Of a stretch of 64,000 nucleotides of DNA, positions 1 to 24,200 are shown piece by piece. Source of the stretch: Drosophila persimilis (taxonomy: Eukaryota > Arthropoda > Insecta > Diptera > Drosophilidae); NCBI RefSeq assembly GCF_003286085.1, contig NW_020825288.1:21204001-21268000 (forward strand), read 5' to 3'. The notes below the pieces were generated by a model. That model made no database searches. It saw nothing but the letters and a program-made list of their open reading frames with translations, and was not told where the DNA came from. The position numbers and the translations under genes are program-made. Positions within the stretch are counted from its first letter, which is position 1, and every line of letters starts with the position of its first letter.

Positions 1-3000
1 TAATTTCTGGTTTATTTTTCCCTCTATTACGAATATATTGCGTTGCGTGTTTCGGATTCGGCTTCGGATTGTGGGGTGTGGTGCGAGTTATGCGTGCGTG
101 TTTTTATTTGTAATTATTATTATGGTGGGCGGCCCTCATCAACGCTTAGAGAGCCCAGGAGCAGGAGTCTTTCCTAATAGAAAACACATTAAATTTTATT
201 GCGTAAATATTTGTTGGTGGGCGCCCCAGGACCAGAAGGTGGACCAACAACAACAACCACGAGACCGAAAGCAGGACGAGGTGTGACCGCAGCGTGTGTA
301 TTTAACGCAAGGCTGAAAAACAAATGCCAAACACAAACGTGGCCAAGACTCTCGGGCTATTTCTCACCCGCACCCGTCGCATTGTTTGGCCAGGTGTTTA
401 AAGACCCACAGCGGCAATACCTGTAGCCCGCGGAGCAGGGGGCTTGGGCAGGGGGGACACAGGTCAGAGGTGACCTCAGGCACGCAGCCAGCAAATTGTT
501 TGCTTACAAGTTGTAAATATTTTATTTAGCGTAAACGAAAACTGAAAATTAAATTTCAACAAATTAGTTTTATGGCATCGGCTCGGCTCTGGCTCTCCGC
601 TCTCGACATCGGGTATCGGGGTCAACCGGCCGGCTTTACGTGACTCCTTTGCCAATGGAAATGTTTTACTAATTATTTAGTGGCTTTAAACTTTGAACAA
701 AGGATTAAAGTGTTGGTTAATCCCGCTGCGGGGAAAACAATGAAAGCCTGAGGGAGGGAATAGTTACATATCGCTGGACTTCACTACGAAAATCTAGTCT
801 ACAAAACGGAGATACTTAAGGTTCTGCTGCTCCTCCAGGAGATATTTCATTTCAACTCACTTTAATTGGTGGGAAAGTGCTGGAAAATTCCAAAAAGAAT
901 CAAGAAAAAGTTCTAAAAACCAAGAAGCTTGATGATGGGGATGGTCCCCCAATAGATATTTCACTGTCTCCTCATACTCTTTGTGAAACATGCAACATGG
1001 CTAATTATTGCGCCCCAAGCGATGGAAATTCCTTGGCATAAAACATCAATTCAGGAACAAAACGTGGCAAAACAAAATGAAATAGAAATTCCTGTAGGCA
1101 AAGAACAAAAAATAAGGGAAATTCCTGAAATATTTAATGCTCGATGATGAGGGCATGCTTTCCCGTTGGCTGTAATTTTCCAGCCGAGCAATGTTAATTT
1201 CTTGTTGTCATGGTCAATTAAGTGCTTGCCACAGAATTTAACAAACGACAGGCTAGACAGATGGTCTCTGCCTCTCCATCCACCTTCCGCCATCCGCCAT
1301 CCGCCATCGCTACAGCTACAGCTACAGTCCGGAAGGGGAATGAAAAAGTCTAGGTCTTCCCATCCAGTCCGATGGTGGAATGAAAAGTATAAGGCTCGCA
1401 TCTCAATTTTCGTCAATTACCCGTCGTTGGCTTTACACTTTATGCCCTCAGTTTGCTCTCTCTCTCGCTCGTTGCTCCCCATTCTCCATTCGCCTTTCAT
1501 TCCATTCTCTGTTCAAATGCTGCATTAAGTGGCACAGTTGAGTGACTCCTCTTAGTCCAGGACGTGGACATTGACAGGGACATGGACAGCGCACAAGTTG
1601 AGCAAAGATTGGTCTTTGGTTCGCTTCTTTTCAAATTGGCCTGGCACTTGTCCTGGGCATTCGATTCGATGACATCAGGTGATGGGGCATCAGGCAGCAG
1701 GCAGCAAATGGCTTATTTGAAATATTCCAAGCAGCAGCTTATTTGTAATTGTCGAAGCTTTACTTTTGTTCCAGTCAGGAAACAGAGGCATAGAATGTGC
1801 AATGGCTTGTGGAGTGGTGGAGGTGGTGGAGGCGGCTTCCTTTCTAAATTGCCTTAATTTCAAACTCGAAGGCAGAACAATCAATGGCTAAGGAGGTTTC
1901 CTTTCCGGGGCCCATTGATATGTGGCTCCATTTCCATCTGGCAAATGCAATCAAAAGTAATCTAGGAAATGGAATTTTCCACAAAACTAAATTAGTAATC
2001 TGGCATTGAGAGACGGTCCTCCGACCTTCCCTTCCGACGACCAGTCGTCTCATTCCCAATTAAATGCGACACATGCATTGGGCGCCTAATGAGACCATTA
2101 CAACAGAATTACAGGGCGGCGACAGCCACTAAAACATTTAATGGATACCTCTGTATACGTATACATGTATACCCATAGAAAACCCGATCCAAAGTGTTGA
2201 ATGGACAAAATCGTTTCAATGTAAATAGGATAAAGCACTAGCAAATGACTCTCGCTCTCTCTCTGTATCTGTATCTGTATCTGTGTGTGCATCTGCGTGA
2301 AGGGGTGTTCTATAAATGCATTTTAGATTTACTAACTACGACACATTTCGATAATATCTGAAACATGCGGATGCCTGGGCCTCTCAGGCCTCTCCAGGGT
2401 CTGTCTGTCTATCTGCCTGCCCGACCGAGAGTCTCATGTTCATTTCGGTATTTAATTACATTTCAATGTAGTTTCTGTGGCCGTTGGGGAGGCAGCTATA
2501 CCGCCCGGATACTGCATACATTTCGGTTGCACTAATTTACTCTCTTGCCGCCGCCTCCTCCGTCCGTCTATGTGGGTGGCTGGTGCACTTTGACATTTCT
2601 CTTCCACTTGTTGAGCAACCAACCCACAGCCCGGTGCCCCTCTTCTAATCACTTGGGGGTTGTCAATGTTGTTAATTGAGCGTAGAGTTGGAGTACGAAT
2701 ATTGTGCAGGGGAGGATTAGATGATGGCTTGCCAGAAGACTAGACATTGAATTCATTGAAGATGCGAGTACGAGTATGAATTGCCAGCGGTTCTTTGAAG
2801 TTATTCATTGCTAGCTTAGTTCTACAGGATATGCAGCAGGATATAAATCTTCTTGAGGGCACTATCGATACATATAGTATTTTCATGAGTTATTTCGTAA
2901 ACAGACAGGCCTCTTGGATCTCTATTTCTATTCAATTTTGTATTCTTAAGATTGACTTTTTAGTTGATTTAATGCTAACATGAGCTTCAAGCTCCCATTC

Positions 3001-3283
3001 AATTTCATTCGAAGACGTATAGGGATTATACAATCTTTTATAATAATTATACTGGTTTATTTATTGGTATTTCTGAAAATATTCTCTATAGGTTTGTGTT
3101 ATACATAGATTACATCATTTTGAGTGCGATTTTCTTTGTTTTCCATTGATACATTAATTGGATTTTCCCTCGTTTTAGTTCGCTCTATTAATTCGTATTC
3201 CCATTTATATTTAAATTAAATTTCCTCAATTTCCATGCCATTGACCAGGTCTTCATTCCTCTCTCTCTTTCTCTTTTCAACAG
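1..3283. other. Non-coding, probably dpr intron
   Basis: No convincing exon was found. The stretch precedes the first visible dpr exon and ends in a pyrimidine tract (CTCTCTCTTTCTC) and a CAG acceptor at 3281-3283, so at least its right part is intron. It contains short simple repeats such as TGTATC units near 2265-2285 and a GGT/GGA-rich patch near 1815-1835. Confidence 0.6.
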
Positions 3284-15087
<11,804 letters not shown>

Positions 15088-15313
15088 CATGTCAACGGAG
15101 CGAGGCCAAACTAAGGAGTGAATCCAGAACTCTGCCAATATGAAAAAACCAACCCCAATTTGATAAGCATTAAAAAGCAGAATGAAGTGAAAGGAAATTA
15201 AATCAGATAAATACACATAATAATCGAGTGCATGTTGTAAGCTAGTTGATTTTATCTACTGACTAATAACTCAAGAAACGTAGGGAAGGAAGGATAAATC
15301 CGTAAGTCCCTGG

Positions 15314-15344
<31 letters not shown>

Positions 15345-17614
15345 CTCTCTCCCTCTCTCCCACTCTCTCTCTCTATCTATGTAGCTGTCTAGCCCCCAAG
15401 ACATTGCAGCTAATTGTAAGTTCTACGAGCTCTAAGCGAAAACTAGTCCGTAAGCACCAGCCCCCACAAATCCACAAATCTCCCACTAGTCTTAGGCCTG
15501 ATTTCTGTCATAAATTTAATTTTTTGGGTTTTGTCCGTTCGGGTTTCCTTTTGTTTGGCTTTCGCATAAATGCATAACCGTAAATATTTATGCACTTCGA
15601 TATGCAATTGCGTAGATATCCTGAATCTGAATCTGAATGCATTCAGCTTGCAGGAATTTCGAGCATTATTTTTCGGTAAAAAATTCAAACTAGAATTGCA
15701 GTTTCTGTTGCAATGTGGCCACATGCTGCACCTTTCAATTGGCCATTTGTATCTCCTGCTGCTTTCTCTCTGTCTAGATGGTGACATTAAATATTTTTAG
15801 TATTTTCTAGCAAATACTTTGACACTTGACCTCGTTTCGGGCAACATCCTTTGCCAATAAATTTCATAAAAATTCTCATATCGATGTGTAGACGGAGAGT
15901 AAGCCCGTCCCGATGTAGATCGAATTTCAATATTCATTTAATTTGTGTACTTAAAAGAACATAGAAAAATTCATGTTTGATATTTGTGTGACATTTGCAA
16001 ACAATTTACATGGCGAAAATTTATGAAACTCTATTTTATGTGCTCTTATCTCACGAACATGCTCCAAACATGCGCGAAAAAGCCAAAAAAAATAAATAAA
16101 AAATCATAAAATATAAATAAAACAGAAAATTATAGCAAATACATTCATTGATCGAACATAACAGAAACGAGAAATGCGACATAAAGCTGCATAAAACAAA
16201 CAATTTAAATGATAGCGAAGCGAAAGTAAATTTATTGGATTGGATTGAAGGGAGACGAGAACAGAACAGAAAACAGAACGAACTGACTCGCGCGCACTGT
16301 ATATAACTCTATTGCGAGAATTGTTCGACAGAAAAATGTAAATTAATTGAATACACAAACCAAACCAGAGACGTATTCCAAATACTAATGAATTGCATTT
16401 AAACGATACAGAAAAAAAATCAACGACACACACACACATACATATATCGTATATCGTATATATATATAAATATAAAAATAAAGATAAATAAATAAGAGGA
16501 GAAACATGAAAGGCAAATATACGGTAGTCAAAGAAATAAATAAAAATAAAATCAAACAAATAAACGAACAAAATGCAAACATCGTGTGCCCGCAGGAAAA
16601 ACTGTAGTATGCCTCACTCGTATTTATTTATCCACTTAACGTCCTTTTTAATTACACACACACACACACACACACACTCACCAATAGAGAGACATACAGG
16701 CGCACTATCCATGGCAGCAAATCCTATAAAAATTCTCGGAAATTAATTAAAGTTGTCTTTGGGTGCAGGCAGCATCAACTTAATTGCAATTAGGTGAATG
16801 CCATGCCCCAAACCCACACATGCAGATACCCACCCACACAATGCAATCAAACTGGCATTAATTATGGCTTCAAGGCTGTCACCGCCACCCCATACCGCCA
16901 TACCGAATGATGCCAGGTAGGAAAACAAACCCCAATCGAAGCCCAATCAAAACCCCAATCGAAGTCGAACCGCAAGCAGCTGGTGCGCCAAAAGAGAACA
17001 GAAAATAAATGCCCATATCGAAATAAATATCTGCGGTCGCACTTAACGGGTGTCGAGACAATTAACACATTTCCCGTGTATCCATCAAATGCCTGCGGTT
17101 CGGTAGCCACACAGCCCCCCAGCCACACACTGCGGTTAACCGCCCAACACTTATCCCTCAGACTTTTATTTCAACACTGTAACGAACAGAGAGGCCCCAC
17201 AGGAGTGAGGGCCATGACATTTTGCTAGCTGTAAGCCTATAACCATATAGAGACCATAGTGAGTACTTACAAAACGAAATCAAAATACATTTCTAAGCTC
17301 TCCAAGTGTTTTTCATAAGCTCGATTAACGTATAGATACAATACATGTAATTATCAGCAGACCCAAATCTATTTGTAAATAAATACTCGTGTACGTGCAT
17401 TTGGCATTAGCACTCGCCCCCCTCCTCGAAAGGAGAATTTTGTGGGCGGGCATACATTTTAAAGATCGACACAGACACCGACACGGTCGAGGTACCCATG
17501 ATATAGCAAAGATGTAGTCATTAAGTACCAACTAATACGAAAACCAAATACTTAAAAATATATTGTAAACAAAAAACTAAAAAACAAAAACTATGTGACA
17601 ACTTTAACTGACAA
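15088..17614. other. dpr 3' UTR and following intergenic sequence
   Basis: The 3' UTR begins after the TGA at 15087. Possible poly(A) signals include ATTAAA near 15168 and AATAAA at 15856-15861, with more AATAAA from about 16093 on; the used site cannot be chosen by eye. The stretch has a (CA)n/(CT)n microsatellite at 15314-15380 and another (CA)n near 16655-16677. No gene was seen. Confidence 0.6.
15314..15380. repeat. (CA)n microsatellite followed by CT-rich tract
   Basis: About 14 CA dinucleotides are followed by CTCTCTCC-type repeats, inside the probable dpr 3' UTR. Confidence 0.95.
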
Positions 17615-17615
17615 A

Positions 17616-17621
17616 TTTATT
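17616..17621 (-). terminator. Poly(A) signal of the 17651 gene
   Basis: AATAAA on the - strand inside TAATGCAATAAATTTGTC, about 30 bp after the stop. Nearly the same words occur after the 34582 gene. Confidence 0.6.
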
Positions 17622-17650
17622 GCATTACATACAATAAAATAATTAAATTA

Positions 17651-18295
17651 CTACATTATTAATACATTATATAGCAGAGTTCCATCAATTCCAGGATTCA
17701 GAGTCAATATCTGATCACTTGCAAGGTACTCGCTGATCAGCTCGCGGAATTGAGTGTTGATGGCAAAGCCTCGAATTTCCGGGTACCACTCCAAGCCCTT
17801 GTAGTCTCCATTTTCATCTACGGCAGGTTGGGGCTGCAGTTGGCCAATCCCACACCCGACCAAGACCCCGGTGACGCGATCTATCAGGGACAGGACTATC
17901 AGCCGACCCTTTGCCGGGCATGGGATAAACTCCAGAATCGATGGAATATGACTGACGGCCATTTTCAGGGTATTGGAAAGGAATGTACGAACTTCCATGG
18001 AAACTGGCCGGGGCGGCTGCAAAACAGAAGAGCACTGATGCGTTAGTGCTTCAGCAATGAGATCCGTATCGAAAACGTAGAACTTCTCCATAGTTCCATC
18101 AGTTGTATAGATCATCCTCAAAGGGGGCTCATACAACGTGGCAATGAGATATCCCAACTCAGTGCACGGCTCGAGACCAGGTACAGCCAATGATTCTCCA
18201 TCTTCAATCATATTTTCCAGCTCACTATTGACTGCAAAAACCATCTGCTGATCAAACGGATTTTCGACTTCAGAAGAGGGCCATAATGATCCCAT
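17651..18295 (-). CDS. Unrecognised single-exon protein, family copy 1 (214 aa)
   Basis: The frame is open from an ATG at 18295 to a stop at 17651. I do not recognise the protein. The C-terminal third carries the motif DRVTGVLVGCGIGQLQPQP, then DENGDYKGLEWYPEIRGF, which is clearly shared with the protein at 34582-35118 and more weakly with the one at 36647-37327. The N-terminal half is acidic and has diverged. No signal peptide or membrane segment is evident, so it is likely cytosolic or nuclear (inference). A poly(A) signal AATAAA lies about 30 bp after the stop (complement of 17616-17621), in a 3' flank that resembles the flank of the 34582 copy. Homology between copies with preserved frames argues for a real gene. 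Confidence 0.7.
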   Translation of the reverse strand: MGSLWPSSEVENPFDQQMVFAVNSELENMIEDGESLAVPGLEPCTELGYLIATLYEPPLRMIYTTDGTMEKFYVFDTDLIAEALTHQCSSVLQPPRPVSMEVRTFLSNTLKMAVSHIPSILEFIPCPAKGRLIVLSLIDRVTGVLVGCGIGQLQPQPAVDENGDYKGLEWYPEIRGFAINTQFRELISEYLASDQILTLNPGIDGTLLYNVLIM

Positions 18296-21200
18296 GATGG
18301 TCCAAAGAGACTTATCTTATTGTCTTAGCAAACAAATTCCAAGTAAATGGTTAAAGCGTTAAACAATGTCTATCAAAGAAAAAATTATTATTGTTACCTT
18401 TAATGCCGACTTTACTCTCTGAATTATTTTATTTTTGCTGTTGTTTGAACAACTCTGTGCAAAAACTAAAAATGTCTAGTCAATACGATACGGCATGACA
18501 ACCCAATAGTCGGTCTACTGCGTTACAATAAATACAAACAAATATTAATTTTGTTGAGAGAATAATCCAACAAAATCTCTTTATATTTAACATAATTTAT
18601 AAAGATTTAACAGCTTTACGGAAAATGCTCAAAATATAAGAGGAAAAAAGTAACAAATTAAAAAAAACACAAAACCTTTTTCCATTTCCGTAACATCAGG
18701 TCAAGGACTCGTTTTTTATTCTCCTCCCAAGGTGAAAGCGTGACTGAGGGGGATTGAGGAATTGAATTTTGCCGATTTTCCATTAGGACTACCAATGTCT
18801 ATCAATTGTTGGCCATCCACAGCCACAGCCAGTGACCCAATCATTGTGTCTGACGCTTAATCAAAGTGCGGGGGTCACTCGAGAGGAGGAAAATGAAAAA
18901 AGGGGAATCTCTGCTTTAATTAAATGGAAATGGACCCGTTAGCGATGATGGAGGTAAGGTATGGACTAGGAGCTCATGCTCTTTATCTTTTGGGCAAATG
19001 AATTGTTTCTTGAGAGCAGTTTCAGGTGGTTGGGTTCCCAAAGTGAATGCAGTTTGACTTACTGGCGACCAGTAACCCATGGCAGTAAGTAGCCCCCAGA
19101 TCTGATGGGATTTTCAAATGCAAATTGTATGCAATCGCACAAGTAGCAGCAGCAGCAGCAGCAAAGATGCATAATTTTACCAAAATGAGAACTAATGAGA
19201 GAAGAAGAGACGGAGATGAAAAGCTGGCAAAGGAAGAGCCCTGGGAGGTTGACCAACTGCAGTTGCATTTCCCTTCCAGTTCTCATAAACAGGGTCAGAC
19301 TCGGAGTAGGAAATGCAAAGTGCATTCACATTTTGATTTCATTATTGCAATTTTCAGGGCGCGCCTCATGCCATTCCTGCCTCACTTCCGAGTGCAACGT
19401 CATCGCCTCAAGGATCCTTTCCCTCTAATAAGAGTGCCAGTGTGTGTGAATGGCGTGTGCTTCTGTATGGGTGTGCGTGCTCCACCTTCTATGACGCCTA
19501 TTATGGGTTTACTCTATTCACAAGGTGAACCATTGAAAGGTGCCTCAAGGAGCCGGAGGAGGATGTGGCCTGGGCTAATGCCAAAGCCCGCCGTTCATGC
19601 CACACTTGTGGCTCCTAATGCTGCTGGAGCTGCAACAAAAACTCCTTTCAATTTGTGGGTGCAAAAGTTTTCGGGGCTTTCGGAATCAAAGCCAAGCCAA
19701 GCGGTCTGAATGAGATTTGAGCTGGCAAAGGATTATGCTGAAAAGCGATTTTATTACCGACAAGGATATCTATTCACGGAGCAGCTCTGTTGGTCATTTG
19801 GCCAGCAATTCGTTCGGGCTCTCTGTTGATTTTGCTCCTTCGACCCACTGAGGCCTTTCTTCCTGCCTCTTTGTTGGCCCGTGAAGGATGTCTGACCGTC
19901 TAAGGTGGAATTCAATTCAATTCAATTAGATACCCCACAAAGATGAAGGGAAAAACATTTGAAGAATATTTATATGAATATTCAAATGGCATTCCTTCGC
20001 TTTGATGAGGGCCATCCGACCATAAATCATTGTGGTAAACTTTCACTCAAATATTTTCCAGCATCTGCAACATATTTTCGAAAATTATGCAAAAGTAAAC
20101 TGTCTCTTTTTCGTTTTCTTTTGGGTCCAAAGACAGAGCCAAAATTAAAGCGGAAGCAGGCAGGACATGAGCAAACAAGGCCCGTGCCGGTGCCGGACCC
20201 GGACCCGGGCCCGAACCCAAGGTCGCTGGCCCAAAAATTATAAATTTCCGTTTGGAATGAAGTTTCAAAAGTTCTGCATCAATGGCCACAAGGCATTTAT
20301 TTTTTGGGGCGCAAAAGGGTGCCGTGCCGCAGCAGGAGTCCCAACCGGAAGCACCGAAAATGGTGACACCGGACATGAAATAATTCCAATTTTTGGCCAT
20401 TTCCCCAAAGATTGGGCCAAGACGTAGGAAAGGCCCGAGAGGACCAGAAAAGAAATGAGTGAATTTAAATGTTTAATAAACTTTCAACCAACTACGCGGA
20501 AGTTTTTTCCACTCTTCCCCACTTTCTCTCTCTCCCTCTCTCTCTTAGCCATTTCCCGCAAAGCCGCAAACTGCGAAAATGGCGCCTGGGGAGGGCCAGA
20601 AGCTGAACGAGGCGTCGCCGTCATTGCTTTACACTTTTCTTCTAGCACTTTTCATTCATTTAATTTTACCCGGTCACCTTTTCGCCCCTCGTCCCTTTGC
20701 CCATCTGGCACTTGGGTATTTAACGTTTCGCTAATGCCTCCAGCCGCTCCAGCCGCTGCCCCGCTGCGGTGCAAATGGGGCGTGGCATCGTCCTGGACCA
20801 GGCCAAAACCAAGGCGACAGTTGGCGGCCGTTTCCTAATTACAAATCACTGGCGGTTCCCATAGAAACCAAAGGAAGAGAGCGGCAATAGGACGGTGCGG
20901 GCGGTGTTGGGTGGAGGAAACAAGTAAAAGAAATATCCCTGCACAGAAATTACATTCCTTGCACCAAGCCACCACCCGCCCATACTCGCTCTCGTATCTG
21001 CCCCAGTATTCCAGATTTATATACCCTTCTGCTGGGGGTACTATTCATTCGGTTGCAATTTAGAGATTCCATAAAGGATTGATCGGAAATAATAACAGAA
21101 CAGAGATATGTAGAACAGATATATGTATGATTACAAATAAGTCTTAGAGATGAAATATTGTTGTTTCTTAATATATTCAAAGAAATCGGTATAAACTGTA

Positions 21201-24200
21201 GTTGTCCTTAAGTTCTCTGAGCCCTCTAACGATTGATCTGCAAGTGTATCTCTATCTTCGGTCCCGCAACAAAACTAGCTGTATCTTTTCCCGTTTTGTT
21301 GCTGCCTTCTTTCGGAGACTTTCTGGGTCAACAATTATGCAAAATACTGTTATTTTAGGAGCAGACCGTCGCATTTATCTGTCCCTTTTTTGGGCTGGGT
21401 TGGGGATTGGTGGGGGTTGGGTACCTTAAACAAAGCGACCCCAAGTGAAGAGGGAGAATGGGAATGGCACAGAGGATGCGGCGCATCCGTTTTATAATTA
21501 GTTCGCTGCCCCGCAAAAAAAGTACAGCAAGACAGAGAGAAAGAGCGTTAGGGAAACAAAAAATGAGGGGTCGGAAAGTGGATCTGGGGTAAAACAGCTT
21601 TTAAACGCGATTTAAAGATTTAATTGCTGGAAATTTGGTTAAGTGCGTTGTGCGATTATTGCCGTTTCTTTCGCAGACCCTATCCCTAGCCCAATCCCAA
21701 GCCGTAGATCCTTGCCTCCTTTTCCTATGGGTTTCAGAGGAATTCATTCCCAGTTGAGTTTGAGTTTGAGTAATGTAATTGTTTTTGGATTAGAACCGCT
21801 TACAATTAGCCAAAATGTTCGAGTGGAAGTTCCAGTTCTTATGGTGATTATAATCCCATCAGCAGGGTCGTCGGAACATAATTAAAATAAATATGAAGAA
21901 GCAGTGCCAACAATCCAATTAGGGTATCATCTGTAGTCCGATTATGGCCTTATCCTGGCCTTATCCGGCTCAAATGTTCTGGTGGGTTGTGGCTGGGTCT
22001 CTTCCAAGTTTAATAGTTTCGTATTTTTCACACGTTCTTCATTGGTTGGCCTTAACTCAAATCGAAAGTGGTTAGGTCGATGTCTTCGGTCTGATGGCCA
22101 AGTGTAAGTGACATCATTAACTTTTTCCCAGCTGCAATAGACCGTAAACCTTGGACACGACTCTGCCACAGCCACAGGCTGTGCCTTCCATTTGCCTTGC
22201 TCTCCTGTGTCTGTGCCTTCGTCTGTGTGAAAATAAAATGTCTGAAAAAGTTTTCGGCTTGGACCAAACATCAGGCAGCCAGCGCAGGCCTCCTTCATGC
22301 ATCTGAAAGATTGTTGCATGCTGCTCCTGCGGCCGCTCACAAATTGTTGCTCTGCACCTCCTATAGTTGCTGTTTATATATCAGGCCCATTGCAGGCATC
22401 CTGCTTTTGGTCCTTATTGATTTCTATATTGAAACTTCATTACAAGTTGAGTGTTGTTCGCTCGTAGTTTATTCAGAACTTTTCCTCACTTTTTTTGTAT
22501 TCATTCTTTGGTCAGCAAAAGTTGTTTTTGGTTTATTTACCCGAGTTCTGCTTTGATTTTTTAATGGGGTCACGGGTTTAGTTTATTTAATGCTATTTGT
22601 TGCACTCGCTCGCCTTCTCCTTCTCTCTGAGGAAAACTTTTGTGCCCGAAATTAACTGAAATTTGTTTTCGAATTTAGTTTGATTAAAGCTCGCTTTTGG
22701 CTGGAAAATCAGGAAAAGTACTTGTGTACTTATGGCCGGGGCAGAAAAAACAGGCAGAATCACTGACCTGGCCCAAAAAATCAGCCAAGAAGAGTTGATT
22801 TTGAACTTGTGCGACGGACGACAACCGCCGACGTCAGCCATTTGGACCTGACATACATGTCGAGGTCTCAAGGGATCTCGAATATGGCCTGGGCGGTGGC
22901 TTTCTACGACTCACGCACGCGGCCAACAATAATGCCGAATGGCGCACAAAAGGCTTACGAGCGACGGGGGCAGGGTCGGGTTAAAGCAGGTCGAGGGTGT
23001 CCCCAGGAGGCAGCAGCAGCCCTCCACCTGTTTCTCTGCCAACTACACAATGGACGCGATTGGGTAAAATGCTGCGATGCCAAGGAATCATGTGGGCTTA
23101 GAAGGGATATATTTCGTTCCCAAAATCCCCTAAAAATTTCTTCGTATTGTTGGTCAAATTGGTAAGAATATTTTGCAGTTTTTCTTGCCATCTTCCCAAG
23201 AAAAACAGAAAGATCATACGAAAGTAATTATGATTTGTTTGGTTCTCAGAAATCTGAGAATAATTCCCTTCCTTGAAGCACTATTTTAGGACATTTTCCA
23301 GGGCTTTTTTCTACGAATTTCTCCACTGTGGCTTATATTTCTACACAATTTTTGTGTCATATTTTTCGCATTTTGATCCCACATAAACCCACATTAGCAG
23401 CAGCCGGCCGCCCAGTCTCAGAAGCAGCCCCTGCAATTTCAATTGTTGTAATGCACTCAAGGGTCGTTGTCGGCGCCGACTGCGACTGCGACTGCGAAGG
23501 CGACGGCGACGACGTTTCATGATTACACGAGCCGCTCGCACCCGACCAAGAGGCAGGCTGCCCGCTTCCTATTAGACCCCATCATGGCACTGGGTTTGGC
23601 TCTGGCACTGGCACTGGCACACATAACCATACTCTCGACTCCCGTGCGTTGGCATGACAGCGGACTGCTGCTGCTGCTTGGCATTTTGCTACTTATTTTT
23701 GTTTCTGCCCCCAAGGCGCTGCATGCCTCTGCACATGCCACTGCTGCTGAGGGAGCGGGACCTGGTTTAGGCGTCGCCTAATCTTACATCGCTGCATATC
23801 GAGGTTACAACTTGACAATAGTTCAACTCGACTTGGCTGGGCTCCTCACCCATGTCGCTGTCTCTGCTGTTCTTAGACGTTTTTAGCATGGATTCGGCCT
23901 GGTCCTGGTCCTGGCCCTGTTCAGGGGTTACGTATACGCAGCGTTAACTTGTCAACTGCTTCCCATCCTCCGTTCATTCTAATCCTTATCCCTGTTGCTT
24001 GCTCAGCTCGTGACCCAAATTATTTGCACAAACACAACGCACAGTACACTCGTACTCGTACTCGAATATGGAGACCTCGCATGGGTGTATCGCGTGTGGT
24101 GCTCCATGTGTCTGTCGCGCTTCCAATTGCAAGTGTCTCTTCTTCAAGTTGTGCACAGATTTTCGAGGTTAATGCGTGCAAAAGTTTGAAATTAGTAAAT

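Noticed and set aside
20994-21130. Stretch with TATACCCTTCTGCTGGGG, like dispersed fragments in fly genomes
   Set aside because: It might be a transposon remnant, but only one short piece is visible and no ends or repeats could be shown.
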